DNA from: Cronobacter malonaticus LMG 23826
Lineage (GTDB): Bacteria; Pseudomonadota; Gammaproteobacteria; Enterobacterales; Enterobacteriaceae
Length of the DNA: 64,000 bases
Assembly: GCF_001277215.2 (NCBI RefSeq)
Contig: NZ_CP013940.1
Span: forward strand, 558,001 to 622,000
Direction: 5' to 3'
Shown here: positions 30,846-40,639 of the stretch, one piece after another
Position numbering within the stretch: position 1 is the stretch's first letter
Layout of the letters: each line of letters starts with the position of its first letter
Made by a program: the position numbers and the translations under genes
Notes under the pieces: generated by a model
What the model saw: only the letters and a program-made list of their open reading frames with translations
The model's database searches: none
What the model was told of the DNA's origin: nothing

Positions 30846-30870
30846 AAAGGCCAGCACAAGGCTGGCCTTT
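30846..30870 (-). terminator. metK terminator
   Basis: Arms AAAGGCCAGC and GCTGGCCTTT enclose ACAAG directly after the metK stop. Read on the minus strand the stem is followed by CCTTTTGCTTTTTGG, a standard intrinsic terminator. Confidence 0.88.
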
Positions 30871-30886
30871 GAGCACCACGCAGGAA

Positions 30887-32041
30887 TTATTTCAGACCGG
30901 CAGCGTCGCGCAGCAGCTGCGCTTTGTCGGTTTTTTCCCACGGGAAGTGTTCGCGACCAAAGTGACCGTAAGCGGCGGTCTCTTTGTAGATCGGGTGCAG
31001 CAGATCCAGCATCTGGATCAGGCCGTACGGACGCAGGTCGAAGAACTCACGCACCAGCAGGGTGAGCTGCTCGGTGGCAATTTTCTCGGTGCCGAACGTT
31101 TCAACCATGATGGAGGTCGGCTCTGCGACGCCGATGGCGTAGGAAACCTGGATTTCACAACGGTCAGCCAGGCCTGCAGCCACGATGTTTTTCGCGACAT
31201 AACGCGCCGCATAGGCTGCGGAACGGTCAACTTTAGACGGATCCTTACCGGAGAACGCGCCGCCACCGTGACGCGCCATGCCGCCGTAGGTATCAACGAT
31301 GATCTTACGACCAGTCAGGCCGCAGTCACCCATAGGCCCGCCGATAACGAAACGGCCCGTCGGGTTGATGAAATATTTGGTGGATTCATTCAGCCATTCC
31401 GCAGGCAGAACCGGCTTGATGATCTCTTCCATAACGGCGTCGTGCAGAACGTTCTGCTCGATGTCTTCCGCATGCTGTGTGGAAAGGACAACCGCATCGA
31501 TACCCACGATTTTGCCGCCATCGTACTGGAACGTCACCTGGCTTTTCGCATCCGGGCGCAGCCACGGCAGCGTGCCGTTTTTACGCACTTCGGCCTGACG
31601 CTGTACCAGACGGTGCGCGTAGGTCACCGGCGCAGGCATCAGCACGTCGGTTTCGTTGGTGGCATAGCCGAACATCAGGCCCTGGTCGCCCGCGCCCTGC
31701 TCGAGCGGATCGGTGCGGTCAACGCCCTGGTTGATGTCCGGAGACTGTTTGCCGATGGCGCTCAGTACGGCGCAGGAGTTGGCGTCAAAGCCCATGTCGG
31801 AATGAACGTAGCCGATTTCGCGTACGGTATTGCGGGTAATCTCTTCGATATCGACCCACGCGCTGGTGGTAATTTCACCGCCGACCAGCACCATACCGGT
31901 TTTCACGTACGTTTCGCAGGCTACGCGTGCTTTCGGATCCTGCTCAAGAATGGCGTCCAGCACTGCATCGGAGATCTGGTCCGCAATTTTATCGGGATGT
32001 CCTTCTGAGACAGATTCAGAAGTAAAAAGGTGTTTTGCCAT
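30887..32041 (-). CDS. metK: S-adenosylmethionine synthase
   Basis: A 384-residue enzyme that makes SAM from methionine and ATP as a tetramer. [27 protein letters not shown] and [19 protein letters not shown] are the classic MAT signatures with substrate, metal and phosphate ligands. A start four codons upstream is possible, but [14 protein letters not shown] is the universal N-terminus and AGGGTGATACAAAAC precedes it. SAM also feeds the polyamine branch encoded by the nearby speA and speB region. MetJ boxes lie 120 bases upstream. Confidence 0.98.
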   Translation of the reverse strand: MAKHLFTSESVSEGHPDKIADQISDAVLDAILEQDPKARVACETYVKTGMVLVGGEITTSAWVDIEEITRNTVREIGYVHSDMGFDANSCAVLSAIGKQSPDINQGVDRTDPLEQGAGDQGLMFGYATNETDVLMPAPVTYAHRLVQRQAEVRKNGTLPWLRPDAKSQVTFQYDGGKIVGIDAVVLSTQHAEDIEQNVLHDAVMEEIIKPVLPAEWLNESTKYFINPTGRFVIGGPMGDCGLTGRKIIVDTYGGMARHGGGAFSGKDPSKVDRSAAYAARYVAKNIVAAGLADRCEIQVSYAIGVAEPTSIMVETFGTEKIATEQLTLLVREFFDLRPYGLIQMLDLLHPIYKETAAYGHFGREHFPWEKTDKAQLLRDAAGLK

Positions 32042-32160
32042 GTTTTGTATCACCCTGGATAAATCAATTAGCTCAGCATACCGTGTGTCGGTGCCATCTA
32101 AGAAGAAAATTCTGCGGCCATGCAGGTAAACACACAGGAAGGCTAAGTGTTAATCAGTAT

Positions 32161-32184
32161 AGATGGATTAACATCTGGACGGCT
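32161..32184 (-). promoter_or_regulatory. MetJ box array before metK
   Basis: Three adjacent octamers, AGATGGAT, TAACATCT and GGACGGCT, each match the MetJ box AGACGTCT at five or six positions. Cooperative binding of MetJ with SAM to tandem imperfect boxes is the known mode of control of met genes, including metK in E. coli. Confidence 0.75.
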
Positions 32185-32192
32185 ATTCTAGG

Positions 32193-32695
32193 TTAAATCT
32201 TAAGCCGATTTCCAGCAGTTTTTGCGACGATGACCAACGCGTTTACCGCCGCGCTGGCAAGAATTCCTGACAAGGACGGCAAACGGCGCTTTTTTGTTTT
32301 GCTTTTTATTTGTGTTCCCGGTATAAAACGGCGCGCGCGGCTCCTGCAAAAAAGCGCACGGAAACAGTCTCCGTGTCGCCACTTCCAGCCGGGCTGAGAG
32401 TGATTTTTAGCTTTGGCTTATCGCCGGTCTACAAGGGCTGCCGTGGAGGTGATACCAGATAATGAACCGCCGTTATTCGCTTAATCTGCCATGCCGTTCT
32501 GGCGTGCGCTTTTCCCCCGCAACCTGCATCTCTTTTTTGCAAACCTGCCGATGTTCTACCCATCTCGGCGCTTCTCAGGATTCCCGGGCCGGTCACGGCT
32601 TGCGATAACTGAACAAGGGCTCTCCTGACGTCAGGAGTTTTCTCGTGGTTTCGCCGACCCGTCACACGGAGTTCGGTTACGTGTTTTACAATGAT
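32193..32695. other. Long speA upstream region with a small palindromic hairpin
   Basis: About 500 bases between the metK boxes and yqgB. No further conserved gene is evident. At 32622-32637 CTCCTGACGTCAGGAG is a perfect palindrome (6-bp stem with ACGT loop) followed by TTTTCT, which resembles a weak intrinsic terminator or attenuator for a plus-strand transcript. E. coli has poorly conserved small genes (yqgC, yqgD) in this area; I could not match them here. Confidence 0.45.
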
Positions 32696-32842
32696 ATGAA
32701 TAAGAAACCGGTCGCGCGGCAGGGTGGTCAGCACTATGTGCTGGATTACTCTGCTGTTTATGGGTTGTTATCACAGTGTAACGCTGCGATAGTAGTTAAC
32801 TGTTTTACACTTTCGACAAAATTTGAGGTTCGCTATGTCTGA
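32696..32842 (+). CDS. yqgB: YqgB, small acid-stress-related protein
   Basis: A 48-residue protein, MNKKPVAR..., whose centre [18 protein letters not shown] is nearly identical to E. coli YqgB (43 residues). The frame is open further upstream, but the similarity begins at ATG 32696. The C-terminus runs 8 bases past the speA start in another reading frame, so translation of yqgB could affect speA initiation. The E. coli protein has been linked to acid stress; its mechanism is unknown. Confidence 0.8.
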   Translation: MNKKPVARQGGQHYVLDYSAVYGLLSQCNAAIVVNCFTLSTKFEVRYV

Positions 32843-34811
32843 CGACATCTTTTCATCTTCGCCTTCGTCAGCGGGCGAACAGGGTGTACTACGTTCCATG
32901 CAGGAGGTTGCAATGAGCTCCCAGGAAGCCAGCAAGATGCTGCGTACTTACAATATTGCCTGGTGGGGCAATAACTACTACGACGTTAACGAACTGGGCC
33001 ATATCAGCGTTTGCCCGGATCCTGACGTCCCCGAAGCGCGCGTCGATCTCGCGAAGCTGGTAAAAGAGCGTGAAGCTCAGGGCCAGCGCCTGCCTGCGCT
33101 GTTCTGCTTCCCGCAGATCCTGCAACATCGCCTGCGTTCTATTAACGCGGCGTTTAAGCGCGCCCGTGAATCCTACGGCTATAACGGCGACTACTTCCTG
33201 GTCTACCCAATCAAGGTCAACCAGCATCGTCGCGTCATTGAATCGCTGATCCATTCTGGCGAGCCGCTGGGCCTGGAAGCGGGCTCCAAAGCGGAGCTGA
33301 TGGCGGTACTGGCGCACGCGGGCATGACCCGTAGCGTTATCGTCTGTAACGGCTATAAAGACCGCGAATACATTCGCCTGGCGCTGATCGGCGAGAAGAT
33401 GGGCCACAAGGTCTATCTGGTCATCGAGAAGATGTCGGAAATCAAAATCGTGCTGGAAGAAGCTGAACGCCTGAATGTGATCCCGCGTCTTGGCGTGCGT
33501 GCGCGTCTCGCCTCGCAGGGATCCGGCAAATGGCAATCTTCCGGCGGCGAAAAATCGAAGTTCGGCCTGGCGGCGACGCAGGTGCTGCAACTGGTTGAGA
33601 TGCTGCGCGAGGCCAATCGTCTCGACAGCCTGCAACTGCTGCACTTCCACCTGGGTTCCCAGATGGCGAATATCCGCGATATCGCCACCGGCGTGCGTGA
33701 ATCCGCCCGTTTCTATGTGGAACTGCACAAGCTTGGCGTGAATATTCAGTGCTTCGACGTGGGCGGTGGTCTGGGCGTGGACTATGAAGGTACGCGCTCG
33801 CAGTCTGACTGCTCGGTCAACTATGGCCTGAACGAATACGCGAACAACATTATCTGGGCCATCGGCGACGCGTGTGAAGAAAACGGCCTGCCGCACCCGA
33901 CGGTTATCACCGAATCGGGCCGCGCGGTAACGGCGCACCACACTGTGCTGGTCTCCAATATCATCGGCGTTGAGCGTAACGAATATACCGAGCCGACTGC
34001 GCCGTCTGAAGACGCGCCGCGCCCGCTGCAAAGCATGTGGGAAACCTGGCAGGAGATGCACGAGCCGGGCACGCGCCGTTCGCTGCGCGAGTGGCTGCAC
34101 GATAGCCAGATGGATCTGCACGATATTCATATCGGTTATTCTTCGGGCTCATATTCGCTCCAGGATCGCGCCTGGGCGGAACAGCTCTATCTGAGCCTGT
34201 GCCAGGAAGTGCAGAAACAGCTCGATCCGCAAAACCGCGCGCATCGCCCGATTATCGACGAACTGCAGGAGCGCATGGCGGATAAGATTTACGTCAACTT
34301 CTCGCTGTTCCAGTCGATGCCGGATGCCTGGGGTATCGATCAGCTTTTCCCGGTATTGCCACTGGAAGGTCTGAACCACGCGCCGACGCGCCGTGGCGTG
34401 CTGCTCGATATTACCTGCGATTCCGATGGCACCATCGATCACTACGTCGATGGCGACGGCATCGCGACCACCATGCCGCTGCCGGAATACGATCCGGAAA
34501 ACCCGCCGCCGCTGGGCTTCTTTATGGTGGGCGCGTACCAGGAGATTCTGGGCAACATGCATAACCTCTTCGGCGATACCGAAGCGGTGGACGTGTTTGT
34601 GTTCCCGGATGGCAGCGTGGAAGTGGAGCTTTCCGATGAAGGCGACACCGTGGCGGATATGCTGCGTTACGTTCAGCTCGACCCGGATACGCTGCTGACG
34701 CACTTCCGCGATCAGGTCAAACAGACCGATCTGGATGCCGCGCTGCAACAGCAGTTCCTGGAAGAGTTCGAGAGCGGCCTGTACGGCTACACCTATCTCG
34801 AAGACGAGTAA
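32835..34811 (+). CDS. speA: Biosynthetic arginine decarboxylase
   Basis: A 658-residue PLP enzyme that converts arginine to agmatine, the first step of the arginine route to putrescine. [11 protein letters not shown] carries the PLP lysine, HFHLGSQ and [13 protein letters not shown] bind the cofactor phosphate, and ITCDSDG is the second catalytic motif. The length is the same as E. coli SpeA. ATG 32835 follows TTGAGGTTCGCT; a start four codons earlier lacks support. agmatinase speB follows, so the pathway is complete here. Confidence 0.98.
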   Translation: MSDDIFSSSPSSAGEQGVLRSMQEVAMSSQEASKMLRTYNIAWWGNNYYDVNELGHISVCPDPDVPEARVDLAKLVKEREAQGQRLPALFCFPQILQHRLRSINAAFKRARESYGYNGDYFLVYPIKVNQHRRVIESLIHSGEPLGLEAGSKAELMAVLAHAGMTRSVIVCNGYKDREYIRLALIGEKMGHKVYLVIEKMSEIKIVLEEAERLNVIPRLGVRARLASQGSGKWQSSGGEKSKFGLAATQVLQLVEMLREANRLDSLQLLHFHLGSQMANIRDIATGVRESARFYVELHKLGVNIQCFDVGGGLGVDYEGTRSQSDCSVNYGLNEYANNIIWAIGDACEENGLPHPTVITESGRAVTAHHTVLVSNIIGVERNEYTEPTAPSEDAPRPLQSMWETWQEMHEPGTRRSLREWLHDSQMDLHDIHIGYSSGSYSLQDRAWAEQLYLSLCQEVQKQLDPQNRAHRPIIDELQERMADKIYVNFSLFQSMPDAWGIDQLFPVLPLEGLNHAPTRRGVLLDITCDSDGTIDHYVDGDGIATTMPLPEYDPENPPPLGFFMVGAYQEILGNMHNLFGDTEAVDVFVFPDGSVEVELSDEGDTVADMLRYVQLDPDTLLTHFRDQVKQTDLDAALQQQFLEEFESGLYGYTYLEDE

Positions 34812-34819
34812 TCAGGTCT

Positions 34820-34844
34820 TAGCCTCCCGCTGGTCGGGAGGCTA
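34820..34844. terminator. Inverted repeat after speA
   Basis: TAGCCTCCC and GGGAGGCTA form a perfect 9-bp stem with a 7-base loop, 8 bases after the speA stop. The A-run AAAAAA follows on the plus strand, so the U-tract would exist only on the minus strand. For speA it may act as a 3'-end stabiliser rather than a terminator. Confidence 0.5.
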
Positions 34845-34955
34845 AAAAACACGCAGCGGAATTTCCTGTTCTATACTGACGAGCATGATCCGCGCGCTAT
34901 TGAACCTGAACGAAAATCTGGCGATAATCCGCGCCAATACGCTCTACACGAATCC

Positions 34956-34999
34956 ATCCCTTCCTCGTCGGGTTTAACGACGCGGAGGGGATTTTTTTT
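34956..34999 (+). terminator. Strong intrinsic terminator between speA and speB
   Basis: Arms 34956-34970 and 34978-34992 pair over 15 positions with one mismatch and one G-T pair around the loop GGTTTAA. Eight T residues follow. It lies 36 bases before the speB ATG, so it would stop read-through from speA or act as an attenuator in the speB leader. Confidence 0.85.
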
Positions 35000-35034
35000 A
35001 TCCCACGTCTCAACCTTAAAAAGAGGTCAGATTC

Positions 35035-35955
35035 ATGAATACCTTAGGCCATCAGTACGACAACTCCCTGGTTTCCAACGCCTTTGGTTTTTTACGCCTG
35101 CCGTTGAATTTCATGCCGTATGACAGCGACGCCGAGTGGGTGATCACCGGTATTCCGTTCGATATGGCCACCTCCGGCCGTTCGGGCAGCCGCTTCGGAC
35201 CTGCCGCTATCCGCCAGGTATCCACCAACCTCGCGTGGGAAGGCAACCGCTTCCCGTGGAACTTCGATATGCGTAAGCGCCTGAACGTCGTGGACTGCGG
35301 CGATCTGGTTTACGCGTTCGGCGACGCGCGCGAGATGAGCGAGAAACTCCAGGCGCACGCGGAAAAACTGCTGGCGGCCGGTAAGCGTATGCTCTCTTTC
35401 GGCGGTGACCACTTCGTGACGCTGCCGCTGCTGCGCGCCCACGCGAAGCATTTCGGTAAAATGGCGCTGGTGCATTTCGACGCGCATACCGACACCTACG
35501 CGAACGGCTGTGAATTTGACCACGGCACCATGTTCTACACCGCGCCGAACGAGGGTCTGATCGATCCGACCCGCTCCGTGCAGATTGGCATCCGTACTGA
35601 ATTCGACAAAGACAACGGCTTTACCGTGCTGGATGCGCCGCAGGTGAACGACCGCACCGTTGATGACGTAGTCGCTCAGGTGAAACAGATCGTCGGCGAC
35701 ATGCCGGTATACCTGACGTTCGACATCGACTGCCTGGATCCGGCGTTCGCACCGGGCACCGGCACGCCGGTGATCGGCGGCCTGACCTCCGATCGCGCGC
35801 TGAAACTGCTGCGTGGCATTCAGGGTCTGAACATCGTCGGGATGGATATCGTGGAAGTGGCACCAGCATACGACCAGTCTGATATCACCGCGCTGGCCGC
35901 GGCAACGCTGGCGCTGGAAATGCTCTACATCCAGGCGGCGAAAAAAGGCGAGTAA
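35035..35955 (+). CDS. speB: Agmatinase
   Basis: A 306-residue ureohydrolase that splits agmatine into putrescine and urea with a binuclear Mn centre. Metal ligands lie in [18 protein letters not shown] and [18 protein letters not shown], in the order typical of arginase-fold enzymes. AAAGAGGTCAG is the ribosome-binding site. It has its own leader with a strong terminator, so expression may be uncoupled from speA. Confidence 0.98.
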   Translation: MNTLGHQYDNSLVSNAFGFLRLPLNFMPYDSDAEWVITGIPFDMATSGRSGSRFGPAAIRQVSTNLAWEGNRFPWNFDMRKRLNVVDCGDLVYAFGDAREMSEKLQAHAEKLLAAGKRMLSFGGDHFVTLPLLRAHAKHFGKMALVHFDAHTDTYANGCEFDHGTMFYTAPNEGLIDPTRSVQIGIRTEFDKDNGFTVLDAPQVNDRTVDDVVAQVKQIVGDMPVYLTFDIDCLDPAFAPGTGTPVIGGLTSDRALKLLRGIQGLNIVGMDIVEVAPAYDQSDITALAAATLALEMLYIQAAKKGE

Positions 35956-35965
35956 TTTGCGCCAG

Positions 35966-35991
35966 GCCCGGTAGCGTAATGCTTGCCGGGC
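35966..35991. repeat. REP-like palindrome after speB
   Basis: GCCCGG and CCGGGC arms surround TAGCGTAATGCTTG. The design, a G/C arm with a TAGCG-type centre, resembles the elements at 17082-17305, 50186-50212 and 61739-61814. It lies 10 bases after speB and just before the transcription terminator. Confidence 0.65.
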
Positions 35992-36005
35992 TGACAGTAT
36001 TCGCA

Positions 36006-36042
36006 AAAACGCCGGACAAGGGGACACCCTGTCCGGCGTTTT
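36006..36042. terminator. Bidirectional terminator between speB and loiP
   Basis: AAAACGCCGGACA and TGTCCGGCGTTTT pair perfectly over 13 bases around an 11-base loop that can pair further. The flanking A and T runs let it serve both speB and the convergent loiP. Confidence 0.9.
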
Positions 36043-36063
36043 CTTTTATATAACGAAAGCCGC

Positions 36064-36822
36064 TTATTTCAGCCCGTCCGCCTTCATGCGATCGCGAATG
36101 TGCTGCGCGCGCGCTTCCGAGGCCGGGTGATCGTCAAACATGGAGCTCTGACGGCCTTTTTCCAGCTTCGCGAGTTTCTCAAAGCTGGTGGCAAGCCCTG
36201 ACGGGTTAATACCGCGTTTACGCAGCAGGTCGTAAGAGTAGTCATCCGCTTCCGATTCCTGACGCTGCGAGAACTGCGCGTTCACCAGCTGTTCGCCAAG
36301 CTCGCCCAGTTGCGACTGCGACAGGCTGCCCACAATACCTCCCGCAGAAGCCGCCGCACCGCGCAGCGCGTTGGTGCCCAGCGCCACCTGCATGCCGCGC
36401 TTCACGTGGCCCAGCGCGACGTGGCCCATTTCATGGCCGATCACCGCTTCCACTTCGTTATCGTTCATCATGTCCATCAGACCGCTGTAAACGCGGATGC
36501 AGCCGTTCGCCATCGCGAAGGCGTTAACGTCTTTTTCTTCGTAAACCTTGTAGTTCACCGGCTGGCCGTTGATGTTATCGCCAAGCGCCGCGGCGATTTT
36601 GTTCAGGCGCTGCGTATACTGGCTGTTCGCTGGCGCGATTTTCGCTTTGCTGTCCTGCGATTTACAGGCTTCGTCACTCAGCGCTTTTACCTGCGCGTCG
36701 CTTAAGGTGTAGGCCTGGAACGCCTCGGCGCCTGAGCTTAGCAGGCCGTTGGAATTCATGTTTTGGCAGCCGCTCAGCAGGGCTGCTGCGGTCATGCTCA
36801 GTACTATCGCGCGCATTTTCAT
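36064..36822 (-). CDS. loiP: LoiP (YggG), outer-membrane lipoprotein M48 metalloprotease
   Basis: A 252-residue M48-family protease, in E. coli active at low osmolarity and anchored to the outer membrane with YfgC/BepA. Lipobox LSGC places the lipid on Cys19; the zinc site HEMGH is at 130-134, with the third ligand in ESEADDYSYD. The frame opens seven codons earlier, but the start at 36822 (MKMRAIVLSMTAA) gives a normal lipoprotein signal and the E. coli length. Confidence 0.95.
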   Translation of the reverse strand: MKMRAIVLSMTAAALLSGCQNMNSNGLLSSGAEAFQAYTLSDAQVKALSDEACKSQDSKAKIAPANSQYTQRLNKIAAALGDNINGQPVNYKVYEEKDVNAFAMANGCIRVYSGLMDMMNDNEVEAVIGHEMGHVALGHVKRGMQVALGTNALRGAAASAGGIVGSLSQSQLGELGEQLVNAQFSQRQESEADDYSYDLLRKRGINPSGLATSFEKLAKLEKGRQSSMFDDHPASEARAQHIRDRMKADGLK

Positions 36823-37102
36823 CGTTATGCTTCCACGCTCCATTGAGGTTTTCGTTATTGTCGCCGCGAAACGGCTTCGCTGGCTTGCGGCTTAGTATAA
36901 AGAGGTTTGCGCACCTGCGGCGAGTAGGTTGCGCAAACTGCGAGCGGCTTCCAGAGATTTCTTAGCGAACAAAAGGATGCTCCATGTACATGCCCATCCG
37001 CTTGGGTTACATTGTGGGACACTTTTTCGGGCGTAGCCCATAACGCGTAGTAGTCAAGCCGTTAACAAGGCGTGGCCTTCAACTATCCGATCTGGAGTCA
37101 AA

Positions 37103-39094
37103 ATGTCCTCTCGTAAAGAGCTTGCCAATGCTATTCGTGCGCTCAGCATGGACGCAGTACAAAAAGCCAAATCCGGCCATCCGGGTGCCCCGATGGGCAT
37201 GGCTGACATTGCCGAAGTCCTGTGGCGTGATTTCCTGAACCATAACCCGCAGAACCCGTCCTGGGCTGACCGCGACCGCTTCGTGCTGTCCAACGGTCAC
37301 GGCTCCATGCTGATTTACAGCCTGCTGCACCTCACCGGTTACGATCTGCCGATCGAAGAGCTGAAGAACTTCCGTCAGCTGCATTCCAAAACGCCGGGCC
37401 ACCCGGAAGTCGGCTACACGCCGGGCGTGGAAACCACCACCGGTCCGCTGGGGCAGGGGATCGCGAACGCGGTCGGTATGGCTATCGCCGAGCGTACGCT
37501 GGCGGCGCAGTTTAACCGCCCAGGGCATGACATTGTTGACCACTACACCTACGCCTTCCTGGGCGACGGCTGCATGATGGAAGGCATCTCCCACGAAGTC
37601 TGCTCGCTGGCCGGTACGCTGGGCCTCGGCAAGCTGGTGGCGTTCTACGATGACAACGGCATCTCCATCGACGGCCACATTGAAGGCTGGTTCACCGACG
37701 ATACCGCGAAACGCTTTGAAGCCTACGGCTGGCACGTGGTGCGCGGCGTGGACGGCCACGACGCCGATTCCATCAAGCGCGCCATTGAAGAAGCGCGTTC
37801 TGTTACCGACAAACCGTCTCTGCTGATGTGCAAAACCGTTATCGGTTTCGGCTCGCCGAACAAAGCAGGCACCCATGATTCTCACGGCGCGCCGCTGGGC
37901 GACGCCGAAGTGGCCGCGACCCGCGAACAACTGGGCTGGAAATATGAGCCGTTTGTGATCCCGCAGGAAATCTACGCGCAGTGGGATGCCAAAGAGATGG
38001 GTCAGGCCAAAGAGAGCGCCTGGAACGAAAAATTCGCGGCCTACGCGAAAGCATTCCCGCAGGAAGCCGCTGAATTCACCCGCCGCATGAAAGGCGAAAT
38101 GCCGGCAGATTTCGCGGCGAAAGCGCAGGAGTTCATCGCGAACCTGCAGGCGAACCCGGCGAAAATCGCCAGCCGTAAAGCCTCTCAGAACGCTATCGAA
38201 GCCTTCGGCAAACTGCTGCCGGAATTCCTGGGCGGCTCTGCGGATCTCGCGCCGAGCAACCTGACCATCTGGTCTGGCTCTAAAGCGATTAATGAAGATG
38301 CCGCAGGCAACTACATTCACTACGGGGTGCGCGAGTTCGGCATGACCGCTATCGCGAACGGCATCGCGCTGCACGGCGGTTTCCTGCCGTACACCTCCAC
38401 CTTCCTGATGTTTGTGGAATATGCCCGTAACGCGGTGCGTATGGCTGCGCTGATGAAACAGCGTCAGGTGATGGTCTACACCCACGACTCCATCGGTCTT
38501 GGCGAAGATGGCCCGACCCACCAGCCGGTTGAACAGCTGGCGGCGCTGCGCGTGACCCCGAACATGAGCACATGGCGTCCGTGCGACCAGGTGGAATCTG
38601 CGGTAGCGTGGAAATACGCGGTTGAGCGCCACGATGGCCCGACGGCGCTTATCTTCTCCCGTCAGAACCTGGCGCAGCAGGAACGTAGCGAGCAGCAGCT
38701 GGCGGATATCGCCCGCGGAGCCTACATCCTGAAAGATTGCGACGGTCAGCCGCAAATCATCTTCATCGCTACCGGCTCTGAAGTTGAACTGGCTGTTGCC
38801 GCTGCCGATAAACTGGCTGCAGAAGGCGTGAAAGCGCGCGTGGTTTCCATGCCGTCCACCGATGTCTTCGACAAGCAGGATGCCGCTTACCGCGAAGCTG
38901 TGCTGCCGAAAGCGGTCAGCGCGCGCGTGGCTATCGAAGCGGGCATCGCCGACTACTGGTTCAAATACGTTGGCCTGAACGGCGCTATCGTCGGTATGAC
39001 CACCTTCGGTGAATCCGCACCGGCTGAGCAGCTGTTCGAAGAGTTCGGCTTTACCGTAGAAAACGTGGTAAGCAAGGCGAAAGCGCTGCTGTAA
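37103..39094 (+). CDS. tktA: Transketolase 1
   Basis: A 663-residue thiamine-diphosphate enzyme of the non-oxidative pentose phosphate pathway. It moves two-carbon units between sugar phosphates. [38 protein letters not shown] is the ThDP/Mg motif, and [28 protein letters not shown] holds the pyrimidine domain; [19 protein letters not shown] is the transketolase signature. Length and sequence match E. coli TktA. It stands alone between loiP and a minus-strand gene and has its own promoter gap of 280 bases. Confidence 0.98.
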   Translation: MSSRKELANAIRALSMDAVQKAKSGHPGAPMGMADIAEVLWRDFLNHNPQNPSWADRDRFVLSNGHGSMLIYSLLHLTGYDLPIEELKNFRQLHSKTPGHPEVGYTPGVETTTGPLGQGIANAVGMAIAERTLAAQFNRPGHDIVDHYTYAFLGDGCMMEGISHEVCSLAGTLGLGKLVAFYDDNGISIDGHIEGWFTDDTAKRFEAYGWHVVRGVDGHDADSIKRAIEEARSVTDKPSLLMCKTVIGFGSPNKAGTHDSHGAPLGDAEVAATREQLGWKYEPFVIPQEIYAQWDAKEMGQAKESAWNEKFAAYAKAFPQEAAEFTRRMKGEMPADFAAKAQEFIANLQANPAKIASRKASQNAIEAFGKLLPEFLGGSADLAPSNLTIWSGSKAINEDAAGNYIHYGVREFGMTAIANGIALHGGFLPYTSTFLMFVEYARNAVRMAALMKQRQVMVYTHDSIGLGEDGPTHQPVEQLAALRVTPNMSTWRPCDQVESAVAWKYAVERHDGPTALIFSRQNLAQQERSEQQLADIARGAYILKDCDGQPQIIFIATGSEVELAVAAADKLAAEGVKARVVSMPSTDVFDKQDAAYREAVLPKAVSARVAIEAGIADYWFKYVGLNGAIVGMTTFGESAPAEQLFEEFGFTVENVVSKAKALL

Positions 39095-39116
39095 TCGCGC
39101 ATAGCGTTATAAAACG

Positions 39117-39146
39117 AACGGGAGGCCAGCGCCTCCCGTTTTTTTT
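39117..39146. terminator. tktA terminator
   Basis: AACGGGAGGC and GCCTCCCGTT form a 10-bp stem with a CAGC loop, followed by TTTTTT. It lies just beyond tktA and right before the stop of the convergent gene. Confidence 0.93.
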
Positions 39147-39149
39147 GAC

Positions 39150-40286
39150 TCAGTCGCCCGGATATTTTTCCCGCAACGCGATGGCAAACGATGAGTTATC
39201 GTAGTCAGAGACCGGCCAGTCGCGGTAGTCCAGCAAATCATCCGCCATTTCCTGAATCACCGCGTTAAGCTCAAGCCGCGCCAGCCATGTTTCCGGTATG
39301 GCCGTAATACCGTTCATCGCACCGAGCAGGTTCCCGGCTATCGCGCCGGTGGAGTCGGAATCGCCGTCGTGGTTTACCGCCATCAGTACGCCCTCTTCAA
39401 ACGAGCGGGCGCGCAGCGCGCAAAACAGCGCGATAGCGAGCGCCTCTTCCGCCACCCAGCCTTCACCCAGTGTTTTAATAGCCTCCTGCGGGGCGATCGG
39501 CCCTGCGGCGAGCGAGCGCGCCTGCTCCAGCGCTCGCCATGTTTCTTCATGCTGCGGCGCGTTTTTCAGTAAATCCAGCGAGCGCGTCAGCGCAGCGTCA
39601 AGGGATTCGCCCTGAACGAGCTGCAAAACCAGCGCTGCCAGCACACCACCGGTGAGATAGCCGGTCGGATGACCGTGCGTGAGCGCGGCGAGCTGGCAAC
39701 CGGTGTCAAACGCCGCTTTCAGTAAATCGCCGCCCGGGTAACGCACGTAAAAAAGCCCCACCGGTGCCACGCGCATAACGCCGCCGCAGCCCTTGCTGTC
39801 GTTACGGGCCGGTTCGCCAAAGGCGCGCATCTCGCGCAGCGCATTAAGGCATGTGTTGCCCGGCGCGCGGGCATGGAAGAGGGCGTTATGCCCGATAAGC
39901 CAGCCGGATATCTGCGTCTTATCCAGTAGTTTGTGGCGGTTGCGCTCGTCCTGCGTCAGCAGCCAGCGCAAATACGCGTGAGCGGTCACACCGGTGAACG
40001 ACGGACCGATGCCGCGCATCGCCGCGCGCATCCAGGCCCGCAGCAATCCTTCGGCGGTAAAGAGCGTCATCTGCGTATCGTCCGTGATTTTCCCGATGCC
40101 GCCCCATACGTATTCATAATCCGTGACGCCCTGTGCCCCGAAGCGCGCGGTGATTTCCGCAAGCCGTAAAAATTCCACCGGTCCGCCGAGCGCATCGCCC
40201 ACGGCACCGCCGAGCAAACAGCCGCGAAACCGCGCGCGCAGAGAGGCGAGACTTCCTGCGTTTTCGTACTCTTCTGGATACGCCAT
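39150..40286 (-). CDS. ADP-ribosylglycohydrolase family protein (DraG-like)
   Basis: A 378-residue protein of the ADP-ribosylhydrolase (ARH/DraG) family. GGAVGDALGGPVEF is at 26-39, ITDDTQMTLFT at 67-77 contains the TDDT metal motif, and NHDGDSDSTGAIAGNLLG at 305-322 gives the second metal cluster, so the active site looks intact. Such enzymes remove ADP-ribose from arginine or guanidine groups. No ADP-ribosyltransferase, toxin or nitrogenase gene is in the window, so the target is unknown. E. coli carries unrelated sugar genes between tktA and epd. YegU is a distant E. coli relative. Confidence 0.85.
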   Translation of the reverse strand: MAYPEEYENAGSLASLRARFRGCLLGGAVGDALGGPVEFLRLAEITARFGAQGVTDYEYVWGGIGKITDDTQMTLFTAEGLLRAWMRAAMRGIGPSFTGVTAHAYLRWLLTQDERNRHKLLDKTQISGWLIGHNALFHARAPGNTCLNALREMRAFGEPARNDSKGCGGVMRVAPVGLFYVRYPGGDLLKAAFDTGCQLAALTHGHPTGYLTGGVLAALVLQLVQGESLDAALTRSLDLLKNAPQHEETWRALEQARSLAAGPIAPQEAIKTLGEGWVAEEALAIALFCALRARSFEEGVLMAVNHDGDSDSTGAIAGNLLGAMNGITAIPETWLARLELNAVIQEMADDLLDYRDWPVSDYDNSSFAIALREKYPGD

Positions 40287-40639
40287 AACTATCCCTTTGC
40301 TAGTGTGGAGCCGTGACCATTGTAGGATGCGGCGACGGGCGCGTAACGACGTTATTGACTCCCGTTATGGTTTATTTCTGCCCGTCATTCTCACAGACAG
40401 GTGTGATGGTGGAATTTATTCCAGAAAAAATGTGATGCAGGTCAGAAGTTAGTGTCATTTCGCCGCGGTATCATTCCTTTTATTCCACGTTTCGCTTATT
40501 CTTGCTGAAGCGTTTCAGTCGGCTGATTGTTCGACAATCCATCAAACGGTTGTAGTTTGTGACGGGCGAGGATTCCCCTTCAAAGGTGGCTGCATTACTC
40601 TGTCAGCTCCTTCACATCCGGGATTCTGGCAGGAGATAT
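40287..40639 (+). promoter_or_regulatory. epd promoter region with CRP and Cra sites
   Basis: The 353-base gap holds two readable sites. TGTGATGCAGGTCAGA at 40431-40446 fits the CRP pattern with one mismatch. CTGAAGCGTTTCAG at 40505-40518 is close to the Cra (FruR) consensus TGAAWCGTTTCA and almost palindromic. Both regulators are known to act on the E. coli epd-pgk-fbaA promoters. No small gene is visible. Confidence 0.75.

Noticed and set aside
30663..30941. Possible 92-codon gene after metK on the minus strand
   Set aside because: It overlaps the 3' end of metK and its terminator in another frame, has no ribosome-binding site and no recognisable similarity.
32429..32734. Minus-strand open frame upstream of speA as a yqgD-like gene
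   Set aside because: No convincing similarity to known small proteins, and it crosses the terminator-like palindrome and part of yqgB.
37079..38755. Open frame of 558 codons on the minus strand inside tktA
   Set aside because: tktA is unmistakable on the other strand; the antisense product has atypical composition and no known domain.
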